Notes under the pieces: generated by a model
Seen by the model: the letters and a program-made list of their open reading frames with translations, nothing else
Databases searched by the model: none
Told to the model about the DNA's origin: nothing
Program-made: the position numbers and the translations under genes
Part shown: one piece after another, positions 8,482 to 16,344 of the stretch
How the letters are laid out: each line of letters starts with the position of its first letter
How positions within the stretch are numbered: position 1 is the stretch's first letter
Origin: Pseudomonas sp. C2B4
GTDB taxonomy: Bacteria; Pseudomonadota; Gammaproteobacteria; Pseudomonadales; Pseudomonadaceae
NCBI RefSeq assembly: GCF_013359695.1
Contig: NZ_JABFMU010000002.1
Span: 186,001-250,000 of the forward strand
Length of the DNA stretch: 64,000 nucleotides
Direction of reading: 5' to 3'

Positions 8482-9156
8482 TCAAAGCGCCGACAACGCG
8501 CCTTGATAGAGAACCGGCCCTGTCGGTTGCCCCGTCGGCGAGCCGCCCTTCGGTTCAAGGCTGACCGCCAGCGCAATCGGTTTGCCAATTAGCGCTTTTT
8601 GCGTGTCGCTCAGCTTAACCATGCCTTTGCCTCCCACCGGGATCACCCCGAGGGAAATGGGTTTGCCATCCGCCGGAATCGCCCACAGTTCCAGGCTATG
8701 TCCCGGTTCGATGGCTGCCAATGTCAGCGGCTCGATTTGCAGGTAGTTTTCGTGGGCCTGAACCCGTAATGCCGGCTGTGCGTCGGCGCTGACCAGGGTG
8801 GCGCTGTAGCGGGCGTCGTCGCGGTTGTAGAGCATGCCGAGGGTCACGGCGATCACCACCGAGCACACTGCGACGGTTACTCGCAGCCAGTTCCAGAACG
8901 GGCGTTTCTGCGGTACATGCAGTTCTTGCGGTTCGATGCGCGCCGTAATGCCTTGCCAGACCCGCTCCGGCACCGGTTGCTCAGGCAAAGCATCGGTCAG
9001 GCTCGCAAGGCTTTCCTGCCATTGCGCCAGTTCCACCCGCAGCGCCGCGTCCTCCAGCAACAGCTGTTCAAAACGTCGACGTGCGGCAGGGGGCATCAGG
9101 CCGATGGCGTAGTCGGCGGCGAGGGCGCGGCGCAGGGTCGGGGTTTGATAGTTCAT
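8482..9156 (-). CDS. Anti-sigma factor, RskA/zinc-independent family
   Basis: 224-residue membrane anti-sigma factor, predicted to hold the ECF sigma factor encoded just upstream. An N-terminal cytoplasmic part (DYAIGLMPPAARRRFEQLL) is followed by one membrane segment (WLRVTVAVCSVVIAVTLGML, about 100-120) and a periplasmic RskA-like domain containing SLELWAIPADGKPISLGV. The start ATG at 9156 overlaps the sigma stop codon by four bases, so the pair is translationally coupled. A fasciclin-domain gene lies on the same strand upstream, a recurrent partner of this sigma/anti-sigma type. The inducing signal is not visible from sequence. Confidence 0.88.
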   Translation of the reverse strand: MNYQTPTLRRALAADYAIGLMPPAARRRFEQLLLEDAALRVELAQWQESLASLTDALPEQPVPERVWQGITARIEPQELHVPQKRPFWNWLRVTVAVCSVVIAVTLGMLYNRDDARYSATLVSADAQPALRVQAHENYLQIEPLTLAAIEPGHSLELWAIPADGKPISLGVIPVGGKGMVKLSDTQKALIGKPIALAVSLEPKGGSPTGQPTGPVLYQGALSAL

Positions 9157-9704
9157 GATTCGAGGCACCTGCGCAGGCGCTCCATGCCGCGGCGGATCCA
9201 CGATTTCACCGAACCCAAGGGCGCCGACAGGTATTCGGCCAGTTCAGCGCACGACAATCCCTGAAAGTAGGCGACGGTGATCGACTGGCGCTGCATGCCT
9301 TCGAGGCTGTCCAGGCAGCGGTTCAAGGCGCTGGCCTCGCGGGCGCTGATCAACTGTTCGTCGGCCGAGGGGCTTTCGTCCACCAGCGTCTGTTCTTCGA
9401 AGTCGCCCAACGGCCGCTCGCGATGTTTGCGCAACTGGTCGATGGCTTGGTTGCGGGTGATGTTGATCATCCAGGTCAACGGCGCCGACAAGTGCGCTTC
9501 GTAGCGCGAGGCGTTGTTCCAGATGCGCACGAAGCTTTCCTGCAGCACTTCTTCGGCCAGGTCCGCGCGCCCCATGAAGCGCAGGGCCACACCATGCAAG
9601 CGCGGGCCGACGCTTCGATAAAGCGTCTCGAAAGCGCGGCGGTCACCCAGTGAGCACTGGGCCAGGAGCTGCCTGAGCTGCTCGGCATCGGCGATGGGCG
9701 TCAC
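9153..9704 (-). CDS. ECF RNA polymerase sigma factor (SigK-like)
   Basis: 183-residue extracytoplasmic-function sigma factor. Region 2 is visible in LAEEVLQESFVRIWNNASRY, and region 4 in the helix-turn-helix GLSCAELAEYLSAPLGSVKSWIRRG. The start is placed at a GTG (9702-9704), because GGAG lies five to six bases before it; an ATG 72 bases upstream lacks a good site and adds an unconserved-looking leader. It is coupled by ATGA overlap to its anti-sigma factor. Likely targets include the neighbouring fasciclin gene (inference from gene order only). Confidence 0.9.
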   Translation of the reverse strand: MTPIADAEQLRQLLAQCSLGDRRAFETLYRSVGPRLHGVALRFMGRADLAEEVLQESFVRIWNNASRYEAHLSAPLTWMINITRNQAIDQLRKHRERPLGDFEEQTLVDESPSADEQLISAREASALNRCLDSLEGMQRQSITVAYFQGLSCAELAEYLSAPLGSVKSWIRRGMERLRRCLES

Positions 9705-9796
9705 GGTTCTCCAGGCACACGAGGCGGGTTGTGTGAGGGCTGAGGTTAGTTCACGGCGCGCGCTTGTTCCATTCACGGTCGGGCACCCCGGTAAAC

Positions 9797-9825
9797 CCGC
9801 CGACCCCGATGCGCGGGGTCGGCGG
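9797..9825 (-). terminator. Perfect 11-bp hairpin after fasciclin gene
   Basis: CCGCCGACCCC and GGGGTCGGCGG flank a 7-base loop, immediately downstream of the fasciclin stop codon on the minus strand. There is only a short T run (GTTTACC), so it may act as an attenuator or RNA-stabilising hairpin rather than a full terminator. Confidence 0.55.
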
Positions 9826-9831
9826 CGCGGT

Positions 9832-10425
9832 TCAGCTCTTTGGCATCAGCACTTTGTCGATGACCTGTATCACGCCGTTGGACTGGTACACGTCATAGGT
9901 GGTGATGTCGGCGACGTCACCTTTCTCATCCTTGATGGTGATGTTGTGCGGGCCGTTCATCATCGCCCACAGCTTGCCGCCGGCGACGGTGGTGAGTTCG
10001 GCCTTGCCGCCACCGGCCTTGATCTTCTCGGCCAGGGTCGACATGTCGAGTTTGCCGGCGACCACGTGGTAGGTGAGGATTTTGCTCAGCGTGGCCTTGT
10101 TTTCCGGTTTCAGCAGCGTATCGACGGTGCCGGCGGGGAGGGCGGTGAAGGCTGAGTTGACGGGGGCGAACACGGTGAACGGGCCTTTGCCCTTCAGGGT
10201 ATCGACCAGCCCGGCGGCTTTCACGGCGGCGACCAGGGTGGTGTGGTCGGCGGAGTTGACCGCGTTATCGACGATGTCCTTGCTGGGCCACATGCTTTGG
10301 CCGCCTACGATTACGCTGTCATGGCTCATGGTTGCCGCTTGCACGGTGCTCAGGACGAAGCCGCCGCCAAGGGCCAGGGTCAGCAGGCTGGCCATCAACG
10401 GGGTTTTGATCGAAGTGCGTTTCAT
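9832..10425 (-). CDS. Exported fasciclin (FAS1) domain protein
   Basis: 197 residues. A signal peptide (MKRTSIKTPLMASLLTLALG..., cleavage likely after STVQA) is followed by one FAS1 domain. Its landmarks are GPFTVFAPVNSAFTALP, then ILTYHVVAGKLD, and a closing NGVIQVIDKVLMPKS. FAS1 domains mediate adhesion or ligand binding outside the cytoplasm; the partner here is unknown. The ATG at 10425 is chosen because the signal peptide begins there and GAGGATCATCACC precedes it. It lies upstream of, and on the same strand as, the SigK/RskA-type pair, a common association in Pseudomonas. Confidence 0.9.
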   Translation of the reverse strand: MKRTSIKTPLMASLLTLALGGGFVLSTVQAATMSHDSVIVGGQSMWPSKDIVDNAVNSADHTTLVAAVKAAGLVDTLKGKGPFTVFAPVNSAFTALPAGTVDTLLKPENKATLSKILTYHVVAGKLDMSTLAEKIKAGGGKAELTTVAGGKLWAMMNGPHNITIKDEKGDVADITTYDVYQSNGVIQVIDKVLMPKS

Positions 10426-10543
10426 GGTGATGATCCTCTGGTGGGGAATCGGCCAGGAATGTCTGTCCGTGCTTGATATACGTGCGTGGGGACCGACTGG
10501 ATGCAGCGTCGGGAAATTATTTCTGTGTCTGATCCCTGACCCT

Positions 10544-10644
10544 TGTAGGAGCGAGCCTGCTCGCGATGGACGCAAGGCCAACACGTTGATTCAGGTAGTA
10601 CGCGTTATCGTTGGCCACCATCGCGAGCAAGCTCGCTCCTACAG
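10544..10644. repeat. REPIN, TAGGAGC variant
   Basis: Forward core TAGGAGCGAGCCTGCTCGCG and reverse core with AGCAAGCTCGCTCCTA. It occupies the 313-base gap between the fasciclin and DUF2780 genes. Otherwise the gap holds only leader sequence; no further gene is seen. Confidence 0.88.
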
Positions 10645-10738
10645 GGGATGGGTGGTTGGGAACAATGTTGGGGCATGCCAGTCCAACGCACAGTTTTTCG
10701 CCGCCCATTTCCGGACGGTTTTCATTGAGGGTGTCTGG

Positions 10739-11302
10739 ATGAAGTTTTCCCGCGGTTTTGCACTGGCATCGCTCCTGACCCTGGCGGCCAGCCCGGTCTT
10801 CGCTCAGTTCAGCCTGAGCGATGCGGCCAATGCCATTTCCGGCATGAAAGGCAACGAGGCCACAGAGGCGGCGCCGACCCCGGAGACCGCAGACCTGCTG
10901 GGCGCGCTTAGCCAGCTGAACGTGACGCCGCAACAAGCCATCGGCGGTGCCGGGGCGATGCTCGGATTGGCGAAGAACCAGCTGAGTTCGACCGACTACT
11001 CGGAGCTGGCCAAAAGCGTGCCGGGCCTCGACATTTTGTCCGGTGGCGGAGAGTTGGGCGCCCTCGCCGGGTTACTCGGCGCCACCGGCCAGGCGGCCGG
11101 GCTGAATAACGCGCTGGGCAACGTCAAGGACACCGATGACCTGAACAACGCCTTCAGCACCCTGGGCATGGACACCGGCATGGTTGGCCTGTTTGCCCCG
11201 GTGATCCTGCAATACCTCGGTCAACAGGGCGTCACTGGTTCGCTGCTGCAGAGCCTGGGCGGTATCTGGGGCACCGGCTCTGGACTTGGCACTGGTAGCT
11301 GA
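10739..11302 (+). CDS. DUF2780 exported protein
   Basis: 187 residues. A signal peptide (MKFSRGFALASLLTLAASPVFA, cut before QFSLSD) precedes a DUF2780-type domain rich in Gly, Ala and Leu, with DLLGALSQLNVTPQQAIGGAGAMLG and LFAPVILQYLGQQGVTGSLL. The family has no established function; members are small exported or periplasmic proteins related to the Vibrio VcgC group. An open frame extends far upstream, but the signal peptide and position fix the ATG at 10739. It converges on the acyltransferase gene with no intergenic space. Confidence 0.8.
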   Translation: MKFSRGFALASLLTLAASPVFAQFSLSDAANAISGMKGNEATEAAPTPETADLLGALSQLNVTPQQAIGGAGAMLGLAKNQLSSTDYSELAKSVPGLDILSGGGELGALAGLLGATGQAAGLNNALGNVKDTDDLNNAFSTLGMDTGMVGLFAPVILQYLGQQGVTGSLLQSLGGIWGTGSGLGTGS

Positions 11303-12190
11303 TCAGCGGCTTTCGGCGCGCAATGCGTCGATGCGCCGGTCCTTCTCGGTCCAGAGCTGATTGACCCAGTTCTGGACCGTTTCACGAAACGCCGGATCGT
11401 TTTCGTAATCGCCCTTCCACAGTGCCGGGTCGAGCTCGCGGGTGTGGATGTCGATGATGATCCTTGGCACGTTGCCGCTGAGCAAATCCCAGAACCCCGG
11501 GATCTTCTGCTGCGGATACACCACTGTCACATCGAGGATGGCATCGAGCTGTTCGCCCATCGCCGCCAGCACGAACGCCACGCCGCCGGCCTTGGGCTTG
11601 AGCAAATGGGTAAAGGGTGACTGCTGCTGAAGGCGTTTGGCCTCGGTGAACCGGGTGCCTTCCAGATAATTGACCACGGTGACAGGCTGGCGCTTGAACA
11701 ACTCGCAGGCCTGTTTGGTGATCTCCAGATCCTTGCCCGCCAGTTCCGGATGCTTGGCCAGAAACGCCTTGGTGTAGCGCTTCATGAACGGGTAATCCAG
11801 CGCCCACCACGCCAGGCCCAGGAATGGCACCCAGATCAGCTCTTTCTTGAGGAAGAATTTGAAGAACGGCGTGCGTCGGTTCAGCGTCTGGATCAGCGCC
11901 GGGATATCGACCCAGGATTGGTGGTTGCTGATCACCAGATACGAAGTGTCGCGTCGCAGGTCGTCACCGCCGCGAATGTCCCATTGGGTGGGGATGCACA
12001 GGCGGAAGATCAGCTTGTCGATTTCCGACCAGGTCTCGGCGATCCACATCACCGCCCACGAGGCGTAATCGCGCAAACGGCCGGGCAGGACCAGTTTGAG
12101 CAGGGCGAATACCATCAACGGCCCGATCAGGGTCAGGGTGTTGAGCAACAGCAGCAGGGTGACGAAACAGCCGGTGAGCAGGCGGCGCAT
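11303..12190 (-). CDS. PlsC-type lysophospholipid acyltransferase (YihG-like)
   Basis: 295-residue membrane acyltransferase that would acylate a lysophosphatidic acid-type acceptor. An N-terminal hydrophobic segment (about 5-33) anchors it. The catalytic HX4D box is NHQSWVD (H90, D95) and the second acceptor-binding motif is EGTRFT (about 164-169). Length and the ISNHQSWVDIPALIQ context resemble E. coli YihG. The ATG at 12190 is preferred to the in-frame TTG two codons upstream. The immediate neighbours give no pathway clue. Confidence 0.88.
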   Translation of the reverse strand: MRRLLTGCFVTLLLLLNTLTLIGPLMVFALLKLVLPGRLRDYASWAVMWIAETWSEIDKLIFRLCIPTQWDIRGGDDLRRDTSYLVISNHQSWVDIPALIQTLNRRTPFFKFFLKKELIWVPFLGLAWWALDYPFMKRYTKAFLAKHPELAGKDLEITKQACELFKRQPVTVVNYLEGTRFTEAKRLQQQSPFTHLLKPKAGGVAFVLAAMGEQLDAILDVTVVYPQQKIPGFWDLLSGNVPRIIIDIHTRELDPALWKGDYENDPAFRETVQNWVNQLWTEKDRRIDALRAESR

Positions 12191-12336
12191 AGGCAACTCT
12201 TGGAAACGTTTGGGCGCGCCATGATAAGCAGCTTCGGGCGACAGGCCAAATCGGGGGTGACGAATGTTTCACGCAGGTGGCGGTAGGCTTGAATAAAACT
12301 ATCAAGGTCAGTTGCTCGGGTGACTGCACCGGCCTC

Positions 12337-12430
12337 TTCGCGAGCAGGCTCGCTCCCACAGGAGATCTCTTGTGTGCCGCATATCGCTTGCACACCGAAA
12401 ACCCCATGTGGGAGCGAGCCTGCTCGCGAT
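12337..12430. repeat. REPIN (inverted REP doublet)
   Basis: Reverse core about 12337-12361 and forward core about 12406-12429, filling most of the 314-base gap between the divergent acyltransferase and protease genes. The rest of that gap shows no additional gene. Confidence 0.9.
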
Positions 12431-12504
12431 TCGGTCTCGGAGCGAACGAATAGCTGGCGGATTGTCTAAAATCCCGCTGCCCCTCTCTCAAGGACAACGA
12501 TCAC

Positions 12505-13008
12505 GTGAAATCCCTCCTCGCACTGCTGTCCCTCGTCGCCCTGCCCATCATGGCCGCCGAGCCGACCCTCTACGGGCGCTACGAATACATTGCCCTGCCG
12601 GAAATCGGCGGTGAAGTACTCAAGGCCAAAATGGACACCGGCGCCCTGACCGCGTCGCTGTCGGCCAAAGACATCGAAACCTTCACCCGCGATGGCGAGG
12701 ACTGGGTGCGTTTCCGTTTGGCCACCAAGGATGCGAGTAATAAGGTCTACGAGCACAAGGTGGCGCGGATCAGCAAGATCAAGACCCGTTCCGAAGAGGA
12801 CGAGGATGAAGAAGTGGCGGCGCCGACCAAGCGTCCTGTGGTTGATCTGGAGCTGTGCCTGGGGGACGTCAAGCGCACGGTTGAGGTGAATCTGACTGAT
12901 CGCAGCAGTTTTAATTATCCGCTGTTGATTGGGGCGAAGGCGTTGCGTGAGTTTGGGGCGGCGGTGAATCCGGCGCGGCGGTTTACGGCGGATAAGCCGG
13001 ATTGTTGA
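12505..13008 (+). CDS. Exported retropepsin-like protease (PF05618 family)
   Basis: 167-residue member of the family often labelled ATP-dependent zinc protease, in fact a retropepsin-like fold. An apparent signal peptide (residues 1-18, ALPIMA then AEP) makes it periplasmic. The active-site triad is KMDTGALTASLSA with D44-T45-G46. An acidic loop EEDEDEEV follows the middle strands. Translation begins at a GTG with AAGGA about 11 bases upstream. The related RimB protein of Pseudomonas sits beside rimK, but no rimK is here, so this is a separate paralogue. One DTG is present, so activity would require a homodimer (family knowledge). Confidence 0.83.
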   Translation: MKSLLALLSLVALPIMAAEPTLYGRYEYIALPEIGGEVLKAKMDTGALTASLSAKDIETFTRDGEDWVRFRLATKDASNKVYEHKVARISKIKTRSEEDEDEEVAAPTKRPVVDLELCLGDVKRTVEVNLTDRSSFNYPLLIGAKALREFGAAVNPARRFTADKPDC

Positions 13009-13035
13009 TGCGACATAGGGCCATTTTGACAGCCT

Positions 13036-13863
13036 TCAAGTGCGTATTGACCCCCGCGGTGGTGTCCGCTGTGGATCACGTATTTGAAGGGGTTCGAGTT
13101 TGATAGCTACTGCGTTTAAAGTCGCCTGTGTGTAATTGGGATCTAACGGGTTCAGCCATCTGGTAGCTTCTTCATAGTTCGGCAAACCACCATTCGCGCT
13201 TGAACTATTGTTCGATGGCGCGTCCACTCCAACAGTGGACGAGGGTCTTGAAGGCACATTAACTGGAAGTGATGGCATATCTAAAGCCGCCCTGTATGAA
13301 GGGGGTGGAGGATTTTTGAGCCTTTCACGCCCGTACTTGACAGCTTGGCGTGCCAGACTTGACAGGGGGGCGAGTCCAATAGTGACTACAAGTGCTCCCA
13401 ATGATGTGAGGAGGAAATTCACGGTTGTGTCTTTACTCTGTGCGTACATGATCAGACCGATTCCTCCGCCCACCGCTGTGCCGCCGATTAACATTTTTGC
13501 AGCCGCACCAAATAAATTCGGGATTGGAATTCTTCCGTTTGGATCACTTTTATTGATCGGATCCCCGAGGCAGTACGCATAGGTATTCAATCCACCTTTA
13601 CCAAATGGGCTCCGATCGTCCGGTGCGTTAAACCGCATCAACACCGGATTGAACTGCCGATACCCATTCCCCAAATGATAATGCCCGGTCAGTGGGTCAA
13701 TCAGTTCCCCGGTGAACCCAAGCAGGCTGAGCAAGCCGTCGAGGGGGCAATGACCGTAGGGCGTGTACGCGGTGGGATAAAGCCGATTCGCATCAAGAAC
13801 GTTCAATACTGAACTCTGTAGATCGGTTGCCGGCAAAATTGTTTTGCGTGATTGCGTGGTCAT
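13036..13863 (-). CDS. Orphan Rhs-core protein with membrane tail (copy C)
   Basis: 275 residues. The core is shorter than in A and B. It contains YTPYGHC, GHYHLGNGYRQFNPVLMRF and SPFGKGGLNTYAYC, and ends at about residue 112 with SDPNGR. The tail carries two hydrophobic segments (about 118-142 and 150-172), then PPPPSYRAAL and, later, GGLPNYEEATRWL. These look like proline-tyrosine docking motifs of the PPxY kind, unusual in bacteria. The start at 13863 is an ATG with CAGGGA upstream; a longer open frame reads through the promoter region. There is no immunity-like gene downstream, since the retropepsin gene converges within 30 bases. Function unknown. Confidence 0.75.
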   Translation of the reverse strand: MTTQSRKTILPATDLQSSVLNVLDANRLYPTAYTPYGHCPLDGLLSLLGFTGELIDPLTGHYHLGNGYRQFNPVLMRFNAPDDRSPFGKGGLNTYAYCLGDPINKSDPNGRIPIPNLFGAAAKMLIGGTAVGGGIGLIMYAQSKDTTVNFLLTSLGALVVTIGLAPLSSLARQAVKYGRERLKNPPPPSYRAALDMPSLPVNVPSRPSSTVGVDAPSNNSSSANGGLPNYEEATRWLNPLDPNYTQATLNAVAIKLEPLQIRDPQRTPPRGSIRT

Positions 13864-13925
13864 AGGAGATCCCTGTGCCAGATTCCAAACACCGATGTAC
13901 CAGCATCGAACCTTTTTCCGCCTTT

Positions 13926-13947
13926 GCCTACTATCAAATCTGCTAGG
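13926..13947 (-). promoter_or_regulatory. Conserved element upstream of Rhs copy C
   Basis: Minus-strand sequence beginning CCTAGCAG and ending TAGTAGGC. It matches the element of copies A and B at 18 of 22 positions and lies 63 bases upstream of the chosen start. Confidence 0.5.
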
Positions 13948-14041
13948 TACTACAGACCACACCACCGATTTATCCTTGCCGATTGACGCCGCAACCCCCT
14001 TGGTTCACCGTTCGCCCACTCACCTGACGGGCTCGGACGCC

Positions 14042-14722
14042 ATGCCTCATATCCTGATTGTCGAAGACGAAGCGGCGATTGCCGACACGCTGATTTTTGC
14101 CCTGCAAGGCGAGGGGTTCACCACCACCTGGTTGAGCCTCGGCGCGGCGGCGCTCGAACATCAGCGCCAGACGCCAGCCGATCTGATCATCCTCGACATC
14201 GGCCTGCCGGATATCAGCGGCTTCGAGACTTGCAAACAACTACGGCGCTTCAGCGATGTGCCGGTGATGTTCCTCAGCGCCCGCGATGGTGAAATCGATC
14301 GTGTGGTGGGTCTGGAGATCGGTGCCGACGATTACGTGGTCAAGCCGTTCAGCCCCCGCGAAGTGGCGGCGCGGGTCCGGGCGATTCTCAAGCGCATGGC
14401 GCCGCGTGCAGTAGAAGCGGCGTCGCCGGCGCTGTTTCGCATCGACAACGAGCGAGTACAGATCAGCTATCGCGGCCAGCTACTGACCCTCACCCGCCAC
14501 GAATTCCGCCTGCTGCAATGCCTGCTTGAACAACCCGAGCGCGTGTTCAGCCGCGAGCAATTGCTCGATGCGCTGGGCGTGGCCGCGGATGCCGGTTACG
14601 AGCGCAGCATCGACAGCCATATCAAAAGCGTGCGCGCCAAGCTGCGGCTGGTGAAGGCCGATGCCGAGCCGATCCAGACCCATCGTGGCCTCGGCTACAG
14701 CTACAACCCGGGGCACAGCTGA
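14042..14722 (+). CDS. creB: Two-component response regulator CreB
   Basis: 226-residue OmpR-family regulator. The receiver domain has acidic residues E8/D9, phospho-acceptor D52 (LIILDIGLP) and K101 (DDYVVKPF). The C-terminal winged helix contains LTRHEFRLLQCLLEQP and ends with IQTHRGLGYSYNPG. The start ATG at 14042 follows CTCGGACGCC; the longer frame upstream runs into the Rhs copy C leader. creC starts inside its stop codon (TGATG), and creD follows, giving creBCD. In Pseudomonas CreBC responds to cell-wall stress and affects beta-lactam tolerance and biofilm; that role is transferred from relatives. Confidence 0.93.
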   Translation: MPHILIVEDEAAIADTLIFALQGEGFTTTWLSLGAAALEHQRQTPADLIILDIGLPDISGFETCKQLRRFSDVPVMFLSARDGEIDRVVGLEIGADDYVVKPFSPREVAARVRAILKRMAPRAVEAASPALFRIDNERVQISYRGQLLTLTRHEFRLLQCLLEQPERVFSREQLLDALGVAADAGYERSIDSHIKSVRAKLRLVKADAEPIQTHRGLGYSYNPGHS

Positions 14723-16140
14723 TGCCCTTGGGGATGCGGATTTTCCTGGTCTATGTGCTGTTCATCGGCCTGACCGGCTACTTCGTGCTCAACACCGTAA
14801 TGGAGGAAATCCGCCCCGGTGTGCGCCAGTCCACCGAAGAAACCCTGGTCGACACCGCCAACCTGATGGCGGAAATCCTGCGCGACGACTTCAAGGCCGG
14901 CACCCTCAACCAGAACCGCTGGCCGGAACTGCTCAAGGCTTACGGCGAGCGGCAACCGAAGGCGAACATCTGGGGCCTGGCGAAGAATCAGGTCAACCAC
15001 CGCATCTACGTCACCGACGCCAAGGGCATCGTGGTGCTCGATTCCAGCGGCGTGGCGGTGGGCCAGGATTACTCGCGCTGGAATGACGTTTACCTGACGC
15101 TGCGCGGCGAATACGGCGCTCGCTCCAGCCGTAGTGATCCTGACGATGCCAGCTCATCGGTGATGCATGTCGGCGCGCCGATTCGCGATAACGGACGGAT
15201 CATCGGCGTGGTCACCGTGGCCAAACCCAACAGCTCGTTGCAGCCGTATGTGGATCGCACTGAACGTCGATTGCTGGCTTATGGCGCCGGGTTGATCGCG
15301 CTCGGTCTGCTGTTCGGCGCGCTGTTGTCCTGGTGGTTGAGTCGGGCGCTGCGGCGATTGACCGCTTATGCCCAGGCGGTGAGCGAGGGCCGCCGGGTTG
15401 AGGTGCCGCATTATCGCGGTGGTGAGCTGGAGCAACTGGCGACGGCGGTGGAGCAGATGCGCACGCAGCTGGAGGGCAAGGCCTACGTCGAGCGTTACGT
15501 GCACACCCTGACCCATGAATTGAAGAGTCCGCTGGCGGCGATTCGCGGCGCGGCGGAGTTGCTGCAGGGTGAAATGCCCTTGGCTCAACGGCAGCGGTTT
15601 GTCGGCAACATCGACAGCGAGAGTGCGCGGATGCAGCAGTTGATCGAGCGGTTGTTGAACCTGGCGCAGGTTGAACAGCGCCAGGGGCTGGAGGAACGCG
15701 TAGAGGTGCCATTGGCCGCGTTGGTGAATGAGTTGCTGGGCGCCCAAACGGCACGGATTCAAGGCAAGGAACTGCTCGTGGAGCAAAGGATTCCATCGAC
15801 CGTGGCGGTGATTGGCGAGCCATTCCTGCTGCGGCAAGCGTTGGCAAACCTGCTGGAGAATGCGCTGGATTTCACCCCGGCCCGGGGCGTGTTGCGATTC
15901 ACCGCCGAGCGGATTGGCGAGCAGGTCGAGTTTTCACTGTTCAATCAGGCCGAGGCGATTCCCGACTATGCGTTGCCGCGATTGAGCGAACGCTTCTACT
16001 CGCTGCCGCGACCGGACAGTGGGCGCAAAAGCACCGGGCTCGGGCTGAATTTTGTCGAAGAGGTGGTCAAGTTGCACGGTGGGTCGATGAGCATCGGCAA
16101 TGTCGAGGGCGGGGTTGAAGTCAGGTTGCGCCTGGCTTAG
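14722..16140 (+). CDS. creC: Sensor histidine kinase CreC
   Basis: 472-residue inner-membrane kinase paired with CreB. A first membrane segment (about 5-25) is followed by a periplasmic CACHE-like sensor and a second membrane segment (about 190-212). A HAMP-like linker leads to the H box YVHTLTHELKSPLAAIRGAA (His near 265), N box LANLLENALDF (near 374) and G box GRKSTGLGLNFVEE (near 435-448). The start codon overlaps the creB stop by one base. The ligand is unknown from sequence. Confidence 0.93.
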   Translation: MPLGMRIFLVYVLFIGLTGYFVLNTVMEEIRPGVRQSTEETLVDTANLMAEILRDDFKAGTLNQNRWPELLKAYGERQPKANIWGLAKNQVNHRIYVTDAKGIVVLDSSGVAVGQDYSRWNDVYLTLRGEYGARSSRSDPDDASSSVMHVGAPIRDNGRIIGVVTVAKPNSSLQPYVDRTERRLLAYGAGLIALGLLFGALLSWWLSRALRRLTAYAQAVSEGRRVEVPHYRGGELEQLATAVEQMRTQLEGKAYVERYVHTLTHELKSPLAAIRGAAELLQGEMPLAQRQRFVGNIDSESARMQQLIERLLNLAQVEQRQGLEERVEVPLAALVNELLGAQTARIQGKELLVEQRIPSTVAVIGEPFLLRQALANLLENALDFTPARGVLRFTAERIGEQVEFSLFNQAEAIPDYALPRLSERFYSLPRPDSGRKSTGLGLNFVEEVVKLHGGSMSIGNVEGGVEVRLRLA

Positions 16141-16156
16141 GACCGAGTCGCGGCCA

Positions 16157-16250
16157 TTCGCGAGCAGGCTCGCTCCCACAGTTGATCTGTGATGTGCATT
16201 AGTTTTGTATTCACAGGAAATCCAGTGTGGGAGCGAGCCTGCTCGCGAAG
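16157..16250. repeat. REPIN (inverted REP doublet)
   Basis: Reverse core about 16157-16180 and forward core about 16225-16249 in the 204-base creC-creD gap. Confidence 0.9.
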
Positions 16251-16344
16251 AGGCCGCTTCAGTCTCCACACAATCTCCACATTCCCCCCATAAAGCCCCC
16301 ACACACCCATCCCAGACTCTCCCCATCCAAACAGGGAGAGTCCC

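Noticed and set aside
6069..13863. Type VI secretion or a complete Rhs effector locus
   Set aside because: No VgrG, PAAR, EagR or long Rhs barrel is present; only short cores with tails.
16141..16344. CreB tandem TTCAC site before creD
   Set aside because: Only a single half-site is visible; no second copy at the right spacing.
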